Notes: generated by a model from the letters alone, not told the origin. Shown: positions 1 to 10,118, counted from the first letter of the stretch. The stretch is DNA of 22,232 nucleotides from Bacteroidales bacterium (GCA_016281295.1 JAEEII010000283.1:1-22232); one strand, 5' to 3'. Made by a program: numbers and translations.

Positions 1-141
1 TACCTCAGAAAGTTGTTCCTTTGTAAGTGTAATCATAAGTCTGTCGTTTTAAAGATCCAATTTTTGTCGTGATTAATTGTTCTTTAAAATTACAGACTTT
101 TTTCTTTCTACCTACTCAGACACATTTTTTGGTACACTATC
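1..141 (-). mobile_element. Left copy of terminal 141-bp repeat, probable IS left end reading outward
   Basis: These 141 bases are the exact reverse complement of 22092-22232. The identity stops abruptly inside the window: base 142 is C, where the other copy would require T. Read on the minus strand, the segment has about 100 bases of AT-rich leader and then an ATG (codon at 34-36) opening a frame that begins MITLTKEQLSEV and runs off the window. A non-coding leader plus the start of a gene, present twice and pointing outward, is what the left end of a multi-copy insertion sequence would look like. I do not recognise the transposase family from 12 residues. Confidence 0.6.
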
Positions 142-290
142 CAAATGTTTGCCTAATCACCATATCCAGAGTGAAAAAACTCTCCTTGAAACAGTAAAAA
201 GTACATAAAGAATTATTCTAGAATAACCATCAAGAAAGTGATTTAATATGTGTAAACTAGTACCCCTCCCCCACACACATACACTTCATT
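142..290. other. Short non-coding AT-rich spacer between IS end and druE-like gene
   Basis: No credible gene is visible in this stretch. It contains a perfect 14-bp palindrome, TTATTCTAGAATAA, at 213-226, and a C-rich patch near 263-272. It lies just after the stop of the helicase gene, so it should hold the 3' untranslated region of the Druantia-like operon. I see no classic hairpin followed by a T-run. Confidence 0.5.
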
Positions 291-3200
291 TTATTGAACT
301 TCAGTTGTATACAAAAGCCCATCTGGTATATTCTGCATTTGGATTTGAAAGTCCACATCGTATGGTTGGGTATACAAAACTCCGTTGGGCCACCAACCAT
401 TGGACCAACCCCCATCGGGTCTAATGGCAATTGTATGCCCATTGCCCGAAACAAGTATAAGTTCTCGAGCATGCTGCATACGAGCTATAGCAGTTGTACC
501 CATAGACGTACAGGTTATTTTTGAGGGGTCAAGAGACAACACTGTAGAGAAGCAGTTGATAACAACCTGAGCCCTCGTCGCGGGGTCCTCAATGTCCTGA
601 TTAATATAAATTGGCGATAAATGATTATAGTTGTCAAGGACCTTAATGTTAACAGAGTCAACAATAATACCCATATCTTTTGCTAGATTACGGACAAAAT
701 GAGCAAATAGCATAATGTCCATCTTGCTCGTCATATATCGGTCCGTATAGCTTATGGAGTACTTCTTACCTTGATTAAGTACAGATGAGAGCAGATTCCA
801 ACTTTGAGGGCTCTTTAGTTGGAAAGCTTTTTTGTATTCGTTATATAGGCCAAAAACTGTAATTGTTCTATTTTTCAAGCGGATTGCCGTAGTTTTCTCC
901 GACATCAGAATGCTATCCAATTTCTGGAAAGAAACACTTTGTCCGCTAAAAACAGACTGTTCAGGTATATTATCAACCGTATACAGATTCCCCCCCGTAC
1001 CCCAAAGAGAACTCCTTTCATTTGAGGTCTCGGAAGACCCAAAGATAAGAGTGTTGATTCCAACATTTTTTTTGACAAGGACAAGAGGAGTGTAAGTAAG
1101 GCTGTTATAGATAACCAAGTCCATCAGGCCGTTTCTATTGCATATTTGAGATAAAACCTTTGCCTTTTCTTTTTGGGTATAATCTACCTCTTGACTAATG
1201 GCTATCTTTACAATAGAGCCATTCCCGAGTATGCTTGAGAGAATATCTTCATTCCAAACTGTGTCCCAATTTTGGGCGTCACCGGAAAAGAAGAATACGC
1301 ACTCGTTAATATCAGCAGACGCGAAAGTGCTGGCGAAAATTGCAGAAATATTAAACGGTTGAGGAGATATTTGGGATCCGAGGGCAAACAGAGAACTGAT
1401 TGTCGTAGGGACAGAGACCTTGGCTTTCTCGTACATGCTTATCCATTGGAGGACTTTATTCTTGTCCAACCATTCCTCATGCCATTGCGTGTTGTGGTCA
1501 ATCAAGCATTGAGGGCATGCTTTAGAGCAGCTGCAACCATTAAGTTGATTCTTAATGATGCCAAATAACCTGTTCAGCATCATGGACGCCTTCCTGGCAT
1601 AGCCGGCTCCGCCTTTAGCCTTGTCAAATATAAAAATGGATGTAAAGTCTTGATACTTCTTATAACCGAAAGATATTTCGTCATTCTTTATGCCAAGTGC
1701 GCTGGCAATAGCATTAACGAGGGCTACCCCCATTGTGAACATTAATGAATCATCAGAAACCAACACTCCTTTACTATCCCTAAGTCTTAATTCAAAGAAC
1801 TCGGTCATAAAGTGTCCGCCTATCATAACGTTACGGTAAGGGTTTGCGCCTCCAGGACAATAACTAGTAGCATTTTCATTCAAAATATCAAAGTGATCCT
1901 GAATACTACTCGGAACGTCTCCTCCATTTGTAAATTCTGGAATAGCCTTACCACATTCTCTACAGATACAATAACCAAGTCCTGCTCCGACATTATAATA
2001 GAATATGGACGCCAAATCCTCGCTCTGGCGTATTTCTGCCAATGCATTAGGTGTTGTATTCTCCCAGTCTTTGGTGTTAAGCAATGTGGCTTCAACCTGA
2101 GAAAGACGATTAGCGTCGACTGTTCGAGATTCGGTATCATGCAGATTGCATTGGAATCCTGCAGGCTCAATCATTTGAGTGCTAAGGCCACCGAATAATC
2201 CAACCAAAGCGGTTGAACAAGACGGGCAAGTAGTTGAGTGAAGATCTTGATAAATCTTGTAACAAGTGGGACACTTTCTAATCTCTTTCATGCTCTGTGG
2301 CCTGAAGATTGAGTTTTTATCAATGCCAGCAACCGTATAGCATTTACAGTCTAGCACAATCTGTCGCCCAGGCGCGTATTCTGCAAGTGCTCTATAAAGA
2401 GGAAGCTTTGTGCGGCTCACATTCTTTACGTATGTGCTTGATGCATCAGGGAGGTTTAACTCAACTATATCATTAGGGATACTCTCGCTAGGAATATATC
2501 CCTTTTCTGAAAGATATGCGACGAGTTTCTGGTGTTGAATACTGTTGAGTTTGGCAACACACATATTACGATAGGCTTGTGTGATGCCAGCTTTTGTTGA
2601 TTCATTTGTCCAGAATAAACATTCAGCATCATAATCCGACCAAATGAGTCGAAGCAACTTTTCTGCTTCTAAAATTAGGGATGACTCTGATGCATATCTT
2701 AAAATAGTCCCTTTAGAGATACCCTTAACCCTATCATGTGTAGCCTGGTTTGCAGGTGTTACAACAGACCAGGCAAGTAGCTGCTGCAAATAATTCTGAG
2801 CAGACATAGAGATAGTTGCGTCGTGCACCAAAAAGGAACTGATATCTTCCAAGATGTTTGCGCCACCTTTTTGTCTAATGAAATGCCCCAATAACATCGC
2901 GTTAATATTGCGCTGAATGGTGCTTTTATTAGTGAAATTAATGTAAGGATTTACAAGCCGTGTTTTGTCGAGAATCCATTTGGGGCTCAAAAACGCCATG
3001 TTTCCCACACTGCTACTTGCACAAATGGTAAATGCATACGATCTGTATTCTCCACGTCGTCCTGCACGACCAGCGCGCTGATGGTAGTTGGCGGGATTAG
3101 GCGGGACGGTTGTCATAGTAACAACATTAATCTGGCCGATATCGACTCCTGCCTCCATCGTTGTAGAACAATTCAATACGTTTATCTGGCCATTTTTGAA

Positions 3201-6200
3201 TTTGTCTTCTATAGTACGCAACTCTTCAGGGCTTTGCTGCGCTGAATGTTCTGCGGAAATGAAGATAGGCTCTTTTAAAATGATTCTATCCATCAAATCA
3301 TTCCAAATTCCCATCACCCTAAGATTCTGAACATCTGTGTCTCCGTTGGCCCATCCTATTATAGTTGATAGTGAAACATGGTTATGTGAAGAATCCATCC
3401 TATTAGGATAAGGAAAGTTGGGGAATACAATGGTATTCCTGGCAGGAATCTTAAACACATTCAGATTCTCTGGTGTAAGAGATCCTTTAATGTTCGGACT
3501 CACTTGATAGCAAATATTCCCTTTTTTATCATATACGGTTAATACAGTATCCAGCACCGTTGCCGTCGCCGGGCAAAGCCATGCTTTTTTAACGATCTTA
3601 AGAGAAGTGGTTTTTGCCGTATCAAACAAATCCAGAATATATGGCATGTCCGCCTGGGTTGGGCCGGCTTTGCCTGTAATCGGAATCAAAACAGACCGCG
3701 AGAGGTCATCCCATGCTTGTTTGAGAAGTGTATCAATATCTGCAAGATGGCGAGGCGTCAAAGCATTAATGTCGTTTAACCCCATTAGTATCATTACATA
3801 AAGAACCGGTCTTTCAATCTGGTTTCTTTTGGAGATTCCTATCGGGAACCGTTTTCTTCTTTTGGTTACCTGCCGGTTATTGACAATAAAAGTTTCCGAT
3901 GCCGCCGATGCCCAGGAATAAATAAACGACTGGTGGTGCCTTTGTGTAAGGTAATTACGCGTGTTCTTATTAACAAGAATATGGCTATTAGGGCGAATGT
4001 TGTAATCAATGCATAATTTCAAGAACGTTCGCCAAATATCATCGGCTAATGCGGATGGGACATATTGTGTAAGCGTTGCAGGAGCGTTAACAAAAGAAAG
4101 CCTATCGTATTGTAATTGGGCTATACCCATAGACTCAACGGAGTTTCCCCGCATTGCCCTTGACCCAAGCTGATCAATAAGCAAAGCCTCTGCATATGGT
4201 TTAGGATATGCATGTGAGAATTTTGTATTGTCTTTTAGAATAGAAAAATCATTCTCATTCTGGATATCATTCAAACATGTAATTAATTGCAATGGGGTCA
4301 ACGGATTGCTCCATATTGAATGATATATGTACGAACGAATCCAGTTGCGTTCCACGTTGCTATTAATCAGCAACGTACTTCTGGCAGTCCCTTGCCGACT
4401 ATCGGTGAAGGATATATAACGTTGTCCGTTATGAACGACTCCGGCGACCTGCATCTGAGGACATAATTCCAGGAGATAAGGGATTACGGTTTGATTGATA
4501 AGAGTCCCAGTAAGAGACAAGCCGCGGACTTTAGTTGAATCGTTAATGTGCCCTCCGCAATGAGGGCATCTATTGTCGGTCACCGGCGAGGACTCTCGGC
4601 AAGCAGTATACGAAGATGCCGTTTGGAGACCGGTTTCATCAATAACATCTTTATCGGGATCAGCCCTTTTGACTTCATATACCAGTTTCTGCACGTTCTG
4701 AATTTGCGTAGAAGGCCCCTTGACAAAATAGCCAAGTATATCGTTGTCTGCACTTATTGTATTGTCGTCAATATCAAGTTGCTCAATAGGTGTGGCGGAT
4801 TCCAGTCTGGAGTATACCGGACGGACATAGTCCTCACTACCAAACGTCAATTCTGCCTTGATTATAGATCTGCCGCAGTGAGGGCAAAGATTCATTTCAT
4901 ACCAACGCTCTCCGCGGTTGTGCTTTCTGTATGTAGTTAGCGCCAACGTGCAATTCCCATCAAATTTTGTGAAAACACCTTCTATTGCCCTAACAAAGAA
5001 ATGAGACCGGAAAGGGACAATCTCATTATCGGCAAGGTAATCAACAATGTCCAGGCCTTTGAGAATGTCTTTTCTCCCCGTAAAATACTCGGATACTTCA
5101 GATGCAGACCACACTTTATCGCAATCATTGCAAAATACATTCAGTTTATTAGGACTACACGTCAATCCATTGTCTTTCAGAAAAACATTATGTGTTTTTT
5201 GGGAGATGGCTGGTTGAATTCGATTCCCATCAACTACTTCAATATCAGCGGCATCTTTTCCGGTAAGACCTGCCACAAAATTCTTTAAATCAGTAATACT
5301 GCCGTTACCGATCGTTGCAGAAGTGACCGCAAACCGAATCTGATTAATATCTGTGTTAAACGCGTCAATAATTCTTTTAATCTGAAGTGCGAGATTTGTT
5401 GCGGCTGCACCAACATATGTATGTGCCTCGTCAAGAATAATCCACCTCAATTTCCCTTGAGATGCTCTCAATACTGGCGTATCCTTTCTTCGCAGCAACA
5501 TATATTCTAACATTGTAGGGTTGCTGAAGAGAATCTGTGGAGCCATAATATTTCTCATACTATCCCTTGTTTCGCAAACATGAATCCTGCGAGGATTCTT
5601 GGGACTATTCTCAGGAGTAGAAGAATTATACATGCCATAATTAACCGTTATATGCTTATCATGTACACCGTACGATTTTGCTATAGCTTCGCACCATGCG
5701 TCCATTCTTTCTTGCTGACTCTTAATTAAGGCATTGAGTGGGTAAAGGAAAAGCGCCTGAATACCTTCAGTCACACCTTTCTGTCGCTCATGCATCAAAT
5801 CCTGAAGAACGGGGAGCATAAAGCACTCTGTTTTTCCAGAGCCTGTTCCACTTTTGATAATAAGATTCTTCTTTTGATTCAATAGAATATCCCAACATTT
5901 GGCTTGATGAACATAAGGAGAATGGTCTGATGACTTTTCACCTCGTTTATAGTAAGGGAACTGATACTTGTCCGGGCATCTTTCCGCGACAGCATTAATG
6001 AATTGGACATCAAAGAGATTTGTAAAATCACGGAACTTCCTAGTGTCAGATTCCCATGGAGTCGCGACATTGAAAAGTGGGTCCTGCATTAATGGCTCAC
6101 GCTCTAAAAGAGTGCGATAATCTTGTGCTTTCGATATCTCTCCTGAGCTCCAGATTGCGATGGCTGCTTCTTTAATTGCCTCCGAGGCCGTTGTAAAAAA

Positions 6201-6215
6201 CTCCTTATAGTTCAT
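291..6215 (-). CDS. druE: DruE-like giant DEAD/DEAH-box helicase with C-terminal MZB/DUF1998 domain (Druantia type III-like)
   Basis: This 1974-aa protein is a superfamily 2 helicase. The Walker A motif GTGSGKT is at about residues 123-129, DEAH at 262-265 and the SAT motif at 299-301. The second RecA domain shows TTMEAGVDIG followed by QRAGRAGRRG near 1045-1055. Zinc-ribbon pairs (CPHCG) occur near 443 and 548, and CPTC/CPSC pairs near 1310-1325. The segment GGAGYARK, followed by a CSCSKACPQC cluster near 1535-1570, is the signature of the DUF1998/MZB domain. About 380 further residues have no assignment. Size and domain order match DruE, the shared large helicase of Druantia anti-phage systems; DISARM DrmA and DrmB split these domains over two shorter proteins. 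The start is 6 bp after the stop of the upstream 1045-aa gene, so the two are cotranscribed. Motifs look intact. The helicase call is near certain; the Druantia assignment is by architecture and partner. Confidence 0.8.
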   Translation of the reverse strand: MNYKEFFTTASEAIKEAAIAIWSSGEISKAQDYRTLLEREPLMQDPLFNVATPWESDTRKFRDFTNLFDVQFINAVAERCPDKYQFPYYKRGEKSSDHSPYVHQAKCWDILLNQKKNLIIKSGTGSGKTECFMLPVLQDLMHERQKGVTEGIQALFLYPLNALIKSQQERMDAWCEAIAKSYGVHDKHITVNYGMYNSSTPENSPKNPRRIHVCETRDSMRNIMAPQILFSNPTMLEYMLLRRKDTPVLRASQGKLRWIILDEAHTYVGAAATNLALQIKRIIDAFNTDINQIRFAVTSATIGNGSITDLKNFVAGLTGKDAADIEVVDGNRIQPAISQKTHNVFLKDNGLTCSPNKLNVFCNDCDKVWSASEVSEYFTGRKDILKGLDIVDYLADNEIVPFRSHFFVRAIEGVFTKFDGNCTLALTTYRKHNRGERWYEMNLCPHCGRSIIKAELTFGSEDYVRPVYSRLESATPIEQLDIDDNTISADNDILGYFVKGPSTQIQNVQKLVYEVKRADPDKDVIDETGLQTASSYTACRESSPVTDNRCPHCGGHINDSTKVRGLSLTGTLINQTVIPYLLELCPQMQVAGVVHNGQRYISFTDSRQGTARSTLLINSNVERNWIRSYIYHSIWSNPLTPLQLITCLNDIQNENDFSILKDNTKFSHAYPKPYAEALLIDQLGSRAMRGNSVESMGIAQLQYDRLSFVNAPATLTQYVPSALADDIWRTFLKLCIDYNIRPNSHILVNKNTRNYLTQRHHQSFIYSWASAASETFIVNNRQVTKRRKRFPIGISKRNQIERPVLYVMILMGLNDINALTPRHLADIDTLLKQAWDDLSRSVLIPITGKAGPTQADMPYILDLFDTAKTTSLKIVKKAWLCPATATVLDTVLTVYDKKGNICYQVSPNIKGSLTPENLNVFKIPARNTIVFPNFPYPNRMDSSHNHVSLSTIIGWANGDTDVQNLRVMGIWNDLMDRIILKEPIFISAEHSAQQSPEELRTIEDKFKNGQINVLNCSTTMEAGVDIGQINVVTMTTVPPNPANYHQRAGRAGRRGEYRSYAFTICASSSVGNMAFLSPKWILDKTRLVNPYINFTNKSTIQRNINAMLLGHFIRQKGGANILEDISSFLVHDATISMSAQNYLQQLLAWSVVTPANQATHDRVKGISKGTILRYASESSLILEAEKLLRLIWSDYDAECLFWTNESTKAGITQAYRNMCVAKLNSIQHQKLVAYLSEKGYIPSESIPNDIVELNLPDASSTYVKNVSRTKLPLYRALAEYAPGRQIVLDCKCYTVAGIDKNSIFRPQSMKEIRKCPTCYKIYQDLHSTTCPSCSTALVGLFGGLSTQMIEPAGFQCNLHDTESRTVDANRLSQVEATLLNTKDWENTTPNALAEIRQSEDLASIFYYNVGAGLGYCICRECGKAIPEFTNGGDVPSSIQDHFDILNENATSYCPGGANPYRNVMIGGHFMTEFFELRLRDSKGVLVSDDSLMFTMGVALVNAIASALGIKNDEISFGYKKYQDFTSIFIFDKAKGGAGYARKASMMLNRLFGIIKNQLNGCSCSKACPQCLIDHNTQWHEEWLDKNKVLQWISMYEKAKVSVPTTISSLFALGSQISPQPFNISAIFASTFASADINECVFFFSGDAQNWDTVWNEDILSSILGNGSIVKIAISQEVDYTQKEKAKVLSQICNRNGLMDLVIYNSLTYTPLVLVKKNVGINTLIFGSSETSNERSSLWGTGGNLYTVDNIPEQSVFSGQSVSFQKLDSILMSEKTTAIRLKNRTITVFGLYNEYKKAFQLKSPQSWNLLSSVLNQGKKYSISYTDRYMTSKMDIMLFAHFVRNLAKDMGIIVDSVNIKVLDNYNHLSPIYINQDIEDPATRAQVVINCFSTVLSLDPSKITCTSMGTTAIARMQHARELILVSGNGHTIAIRPDGGWSNGWWPNGVLYTQPYDVDFQIQMQNIPDGLLYTTEVQ

Positions 6216-6221
6216 AATTAG

Positions 6222-9200
6222 CTAAATATATCTAAGGATGTTTGTAAAGACAACTGAATAAACCGATGTGTTCCTTTTAGCGTATAGGATTGCCTTGGGG
6301 TTTCTAAAGATACCTGAATACTTTCCCGTAAACAACGAAGCTGCCACATATGCGGACTTGAACAATTGTCGTTCTCCTTTGTTCTTTATACCATTGATGG
6401 ACATAATAATGTCGGTATCCCCATACAAATCTATTCTTGGCCCATGTATGGCAATGGTGTTTTCTACCAATGGTCGAATACGCGAAATAAAATCGTTGAA
6501 AGAGGTAGTTATATGTTTGTAAGAGCCGTTCAGCATTTCCCCAAATGACATATGGTCTATATGAAACTCTTCATAACGAAAATCAATGTAGTGGGTGCAT
6601 AAAATTGACTGACTTGTGCTCGGAAGGCAAAGCTCTTCTGATATTAATTGTGAAAGCTTTTTGAAAACATCTATGGAATCAAATCCGCCCCATGACAAGG
6701 CATCCCCCCACTTTTCCATGGAGATCCAATGCCACATAAAGTTAAAACAACGAGCAAAATTTAATATAAGGTCATCAACTGGAGTATTATACTCGCAAAG
6801 CATTGACAAAGCGAATCGGCTTACATAAGTTTGATATTCTTCTGGAGGACAAATATCAGCTGTTTTACCATCATAATTCTTGACACACTTCGCACATATA
6901 GCTTGAAAACAATTGAATACGTCAAAAGGTATCGCATACTGCCGACAGACCTCATAGTATTTATACAACTTCTTCCATACTATATCTTGAGGTGAACAAG
7001 AAGACATGATCTCTTCTCGCCAATTTGTTTCCTTCGAAGAAATAGGTAATAAAGCGGGCATAACTAAATTGATATTACCGTCTAGACGAGGTAGGACCAA
7101 AATGCTGGAGTTTACCGCTGGATAATGGAATTCTTCATCTTCTCCTTGATTTAGCTCTCCAATAGAGATCTCTTCCGGTTCACAATCAAGAGTGACATAG
7201 TACAACCCGGTAATACTCTTATCTTTTCGGTAGCCTGTATCAATAACATTAAGTATTTTGTTAGCGTCATCTGGCTTTGCTATACGATTATAATAGACAC
7301 ATTTAAAAGACAATCCGCTATCCGGGAAAGAGAGCTCAACATAATCGTGGGTGTTATTGAGAGGGCTCATTGTCTCGGCATAATAAACGGACTCAATTTC
7401 ATTTTTAAAGTCGCTTAAAGTTGACTTAAATGGCAACCGTTTTGTGAAAATAATAGGAATCCTATATTGGGACCCCGAGCAAGGCATAATAGAAACCCTG
7501 GTCACGCCTTTCCCGGGAGAATAAACGTTATAGTATTGTAAGTTTTGTATACAGATTCTCTGCCCGGAACGCAATAAATTGCCATCCACGTCTAAAACCC
7601 GGATGTTATTAATAGGGGCCGGTACTTCAATTATTGCGTTATCTTTATTAGCCTTTATCTGGAATCCAATCGTTCGAACTGTAGCTTGGTTTCGCAAGGA
7701 GAAAACCCCAGGGGCGCTCTCAACGATATCCGCAGAGTCGCTAATTATTTCACAATTACCACTTTGTGTCCAGCAAATTGCTTGTTTACGAGTATCTATC
7801 TCACAGTCAAGTCCTTTAGCATAAAAAAAACGGCCTTCCACTTGTTGGTATCCCACATCAACACGAATAAAAATAATGCCTTCCGGGAGTGAGGAAGAGA
7901 GAGCATGATACTCCTTTTCGTTCTTAGTTCTATACTTTACAGAATATTTAAGCTCTCTTCTTTGGTTGATGTTATCATAGACCTGAATATTGTAATCATC
8001 GGGCAAATCAGAGATAATTTTAACATTGGAAGCTAATAACCACGAGGACGTTAAACCTTGAAACGAAACGGTGTAGTCAGTCAAGAAGAGATGGTGTGGG
8101 TCAAGTTGTTTCCCTTCGGGCGAAAACAAAGTAGCCGGATGAAGTTGACTGATAAGGACACGAAAATACTCACATCCGTCTAAAATACATTTTGACACGA
8201 ATCTTTCTTCAGCATTTACGGTATAGGTTCCAGGCACCCAAACATAAAATGTGCCTTCGTCATTGAACCTATTCTTTACAACCCAAACCTCATCTTTCAA
8301 TTCAGTTAAAAGAATATTGTTTCCAGTAAATGAAAACCTCGATACCAGTTCACAGTGATAATCCTTAGAGGAAAGATCCGTCAGGATGTCAACTTGATTA
8401 CAATCTTCGCCGTCATCTGTCTCCGAAAAAAAATGTGGTTTATTCTTAAATTCTCGGCAATGAAATAATCCATCACTCATACGGATGTATCTGCCAATGG
8501 AATCCCCTTGATGAGAAACGGTAAACTTTTGTACGTCAGGGGGTAAGCCCAAACGATAAGCTCGTTCCGCACTAAACGACCCTTCTAGCCTTATTGAATA
8601 TTTAAAGGCGAAACTCCCATTTGGATTAGACTCAATAAAAACCTCCTTATGGAAAATTGGCTTGTTAAGACCAAGTTTATTTACTCGCTCGCGATCCTCC
8701 TTCAGTTTGTCCTCAAGTTCTTTCAAAGTATTTTCAGACACATTGAAAGGGACAACCGCTTCGGCCGTAATAGAATCGGCTAAAGCAAGAGTAGCCTTAC
8801 AGGTATCTATTCCCGTCAATGTTGTTGACATCCCTAATTGCTCTGTTCGCGCTTTAATCTCTCCTATAGCAGGGGGCTCATTGCTCAAACTCTCGTTTAC
8901 GATCCAATGCAATAAGGTGAAGAAACTATTGTTATCCCTTCCATGAATAATGTATTCAACAGGAAGTCCCCCTTGGCAAAAAATACTGCGTAAAAGCTGC
9001 CCATTGTTATCAATTAAATTATGACGATCGGCAAGAATGCCATATTGTTTGCCGACCTTTTTTACCAATAATGCCCTTATTCTTTGAAACTCTGCTTTTG
9101 TACAAATGCTTTTGCTGATGAGCGGGTCCTCCCACTGCTGAGAGCCTTTTCCTCCAATATAATCTCGCCTATACCACTCTGAATAGAATACAATCAAGGG

Positions 9201-9359
9201 AAGAGCAATCCCTTCCATAAGTGCATTTCTATTCTTTCTATTAGTCTCACAAAGAATCTCCATTACCTTATTGGAGAGATACCTAATAAGGTCCAAGTAA
9301 TCACCCTGGTTATATTTATTAGAATAAATGGGAAGCTTTAAATTGGAATAATCAATCAT
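6222..9359 (-). CDS. druH: DruH-like large protein of unknown domain content, partner of DruE-like helicase
   Basis: The product has 1045 residues and no enzyme motif I recognise. Near residues 58-70 it has FYSEWYRRDYIGG, an aromatic and arginine-rich block that recalls the N-terminus of the STY4851/ECs_5259 family from genomic islands; I recall this resemblance rather than having tested it. The middle (roughly 250-700) is rich in beta-strand-like stretches; the C-terminal third looks helical, with scattered cysteines (for example CFQAICAKC near 850). No signal peptide or membrane segment is apparent. It is the first gene of a two-gene operon with the giant helicase, with only 6 bp between them. 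Druantia type III consists of DruH plus DruE, and gene sizes and pairing fit. The name rests mainly on context. The ATG at 9357-9359 is preceded by an AT-rich leader without a clear Shine-Dalgarno site, usual for Bacteroidota. Confidence 0.6.
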   Translation of the reverse strand: MIDYSNLKLPIYSNKYNQGDYLDLIRYLSNKVMEILCETNRKNRNALMEGIALPLIVFYSEWYRRDYIGGKGSQQWEDPLISKSICTKAEFQRIRALLVKKVGKQYGILADRHNLIDNNGQLLRSIFCQGGLPVEYIIHGRDNNSFFTLLHWIVNESLSNEPPAIGEIKARTEQLGMSTTLTGIDTCKATLALADSITAEAVVPFNVSENTLKELEDKLKEDRERVNKLGLNKPIFHKEVFIESNPNGSFAFKYSIRLEGSFSAERAYRLGLPPDVQKFTVSHQGDSIGRYIRMSDGLFHCREFKNKPHFFSETDDGEDCNQVDILTDLSSKDYHCELVSRFSFTGNNILLTELKDEVWVVKNRFNDEGTFYVWVPGTYTVNAEERFVSKCILDGCEYFRVLISQLHPATLFSPEGKQLDPHHLFLTDYTVSFQGLTSSWLLASNVKIISDLPDDYNIQVYDNINQRRELKYSVKYRTKNEKEYHALSSSLPEGIIFIRVDVGYQQVEGRFFYAKGLDCEIDTRKQAICWTQSGNCEIISDSADIVESAPGVFSLRNQATVRTIGFQIKANKDNAIIEVPAPINNIRVLDVDGNLLRSGQRICIQNLQYYNVYSPGKGVTRVSIMPCSGSQYRIPIIFTKRLPFKSTLSDFKNEIESVYYAETMSPLNNTHDYVELSFPDSGLSFKCVYYNRIAKPDDANKILNVIDTGYRKDKSITGLYYVTLDCEPEEISIGELNQGEDEEFHYPAVNSSILVLPRLDGNINLVMPALLPISSKETNWREEIMSSCSPQDIVWKKLYKYYEVCRQYAIPFDVFNCFQAICAKCVKNYDGKTADICPPEEYQTYVSRFALSMLCEYNTPVDDLILNFARCFNFMWHWISMEKWGDALSWGGFDSIDVFKKLSQLISEELCLPSTSQSILCTHYIDFRYEEFHIDHMSFGEMLNGSYKHITTSFNDFISRIRPLVENTIAIHGPRIDLYGDTDIIMSINGIKNKGERQLFKSAYVAASLFTGKYSGIFRNPKAILYAKRNTSVYSVVFTNILRYI

Positions 9360-9468
9360 ACTGAAAAATCTAATTCTGAGTAGTAATAAGATTGCCTTGT
9401 AATAATTCTATGTTTTTATAAAGCGAGTTGCAACAATAGAAAAAAACTCATTGACTACCCCAAAAACT

Positions 9469-10034
9469 TCACCCCCTCCCGAGACTAGTCTTGGCATCAG
9501 CAACATCTGCCTTCCTGACCAAGAGCCAGAGCGGATTTCTAATGGTATTCTCGTCTGAAGGAGTATGTCTATGTTTCTGAATGGCTTCTTTAACTTCAGA
9601 AGACAAACCGGGAAGGTACTTTTGCGCAATTAAACGAGAATTCAAACCATGTCGGCCAGAAACATGGGGCCAATCTTTATTGTTGGCCATACATACATCG
9701 TGCAACAGGGCCACAAGGATGATATCCTTTTCAGCCAGATCATACCCTTCGGACAAACGGATCATTTGATCAGGATCATTTGATCATATACACCCAGCGA
9801 ATGCTCTGCCAGCCCGGATGCATAATGATGATGAGAGGCGCTATGAGCCGTGAAGAAATTACTACGATGAATCGAGGCAATCAAATCCTCGATCCCAGGC
9901 TCACCGGTTGAGCGTAGCAGCTTATAATACCGGTCCTGATTCTCAATCACGCGATCGACGGCACGGGACAAAGTCTCGCCTGAAAACCACCGGTCGAGTT
10001 TCCTTGAAAAATAGTCCTGTCTGGGATTCATCAA
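9469..10034 (-). pseudogene. HD-domain phosphohydrolase split by a 14-bp tandem duplication
   Basis: The N-terminal half (9762-10034) includes SASHHHYASGLAEHSLGVYDQM and then hits a stop. The C-terminal half (9469-9765) continues with RLSEGYDLAEKDI and the HD motif ALLHDVC, and later HGLNSRLIAQKYLPGL. The junction holds a perfect duplication of a 14-bp unit (9759-9772 and 9773-9786). Removing one copy restores one open frame of 183 residues reading GVYDQMIRLSEGYD. HD proteins are metal-dependent phosphohydrolases acting on nucleotides or similar phosphoesters; the substrate here cannot be told. The gene lies 109 bp upstream of the Druantia-like operon on the same strand and has its own promoter at 10050-10080. 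It is inactive as assembled unless the repeat reverts. Confidence 0.85.
9759..9786. repeat. Perfect 14-bp tandem duplication (2 x GGATCATTTGATCA)
   Basis: The two copies sit head to tail with no mismatch. Each contains the self-complementary core TGATCAAATGATC on the minus strand, which could promote slippage. The 14-bp length shifts the frame of the HD gene. Confidence 0.95.
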
Positions 10035-10049
10035 TGTAAAAGTTTACCT

Positions 10050-10080
10050 CAAATTTAATAAAAAATGGCATTCATTCCAA
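10050..10080 (-). promoter_or_regulatory. Bacteroidota-type promoter of the HD gene
   Basis: On the minus strand, TTG (10078-10080), a spacer of 20 nt and TAAATTTG (10050-10057) match the TTTG / TAnnTTTG pattern of the primary Bacteroidota sigma factor. It lies just upstream of the HD start codon at 10034. Confidence 0.6.
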
Positions 10081-10088
10081 TTCCCCGC

Positions 10089-10118
10089 TGAAAGAAAACC
10101 CAATTGCCGCAGTAGATA
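10089..10118 (+). promoter_or_regulatory. TGAAAG-N18-TA promoter-like motif, copy 1
   Basis: TGAAAG ends at 10094. Eighteen bases follow, the last being G, and then TAGATA at 10113-10118. The ATG of the gene at 10149 is 31 bp beyond the second box, a distance similar to other copies in the window. It is divergent from the HD-gene promoter. Confidence 0.6.

Noticed and set aside
2494..2523. A further TGAAAG with an 18-nt downstream check (near 2495)
   Set aside because: The position 18 nt downstream holds GTGTTG rather than a TA-rich box, and the site is inside the helicase gene; it serves as an internal negative example.
291..6215. DISARM (DrmA/DrmB) as the identity of the helicase
   Set aside because: DISARM splits the helicase and DUF1998 parts over two genes and has a methyltransferase; here both parts are in one protein with a single large partner.
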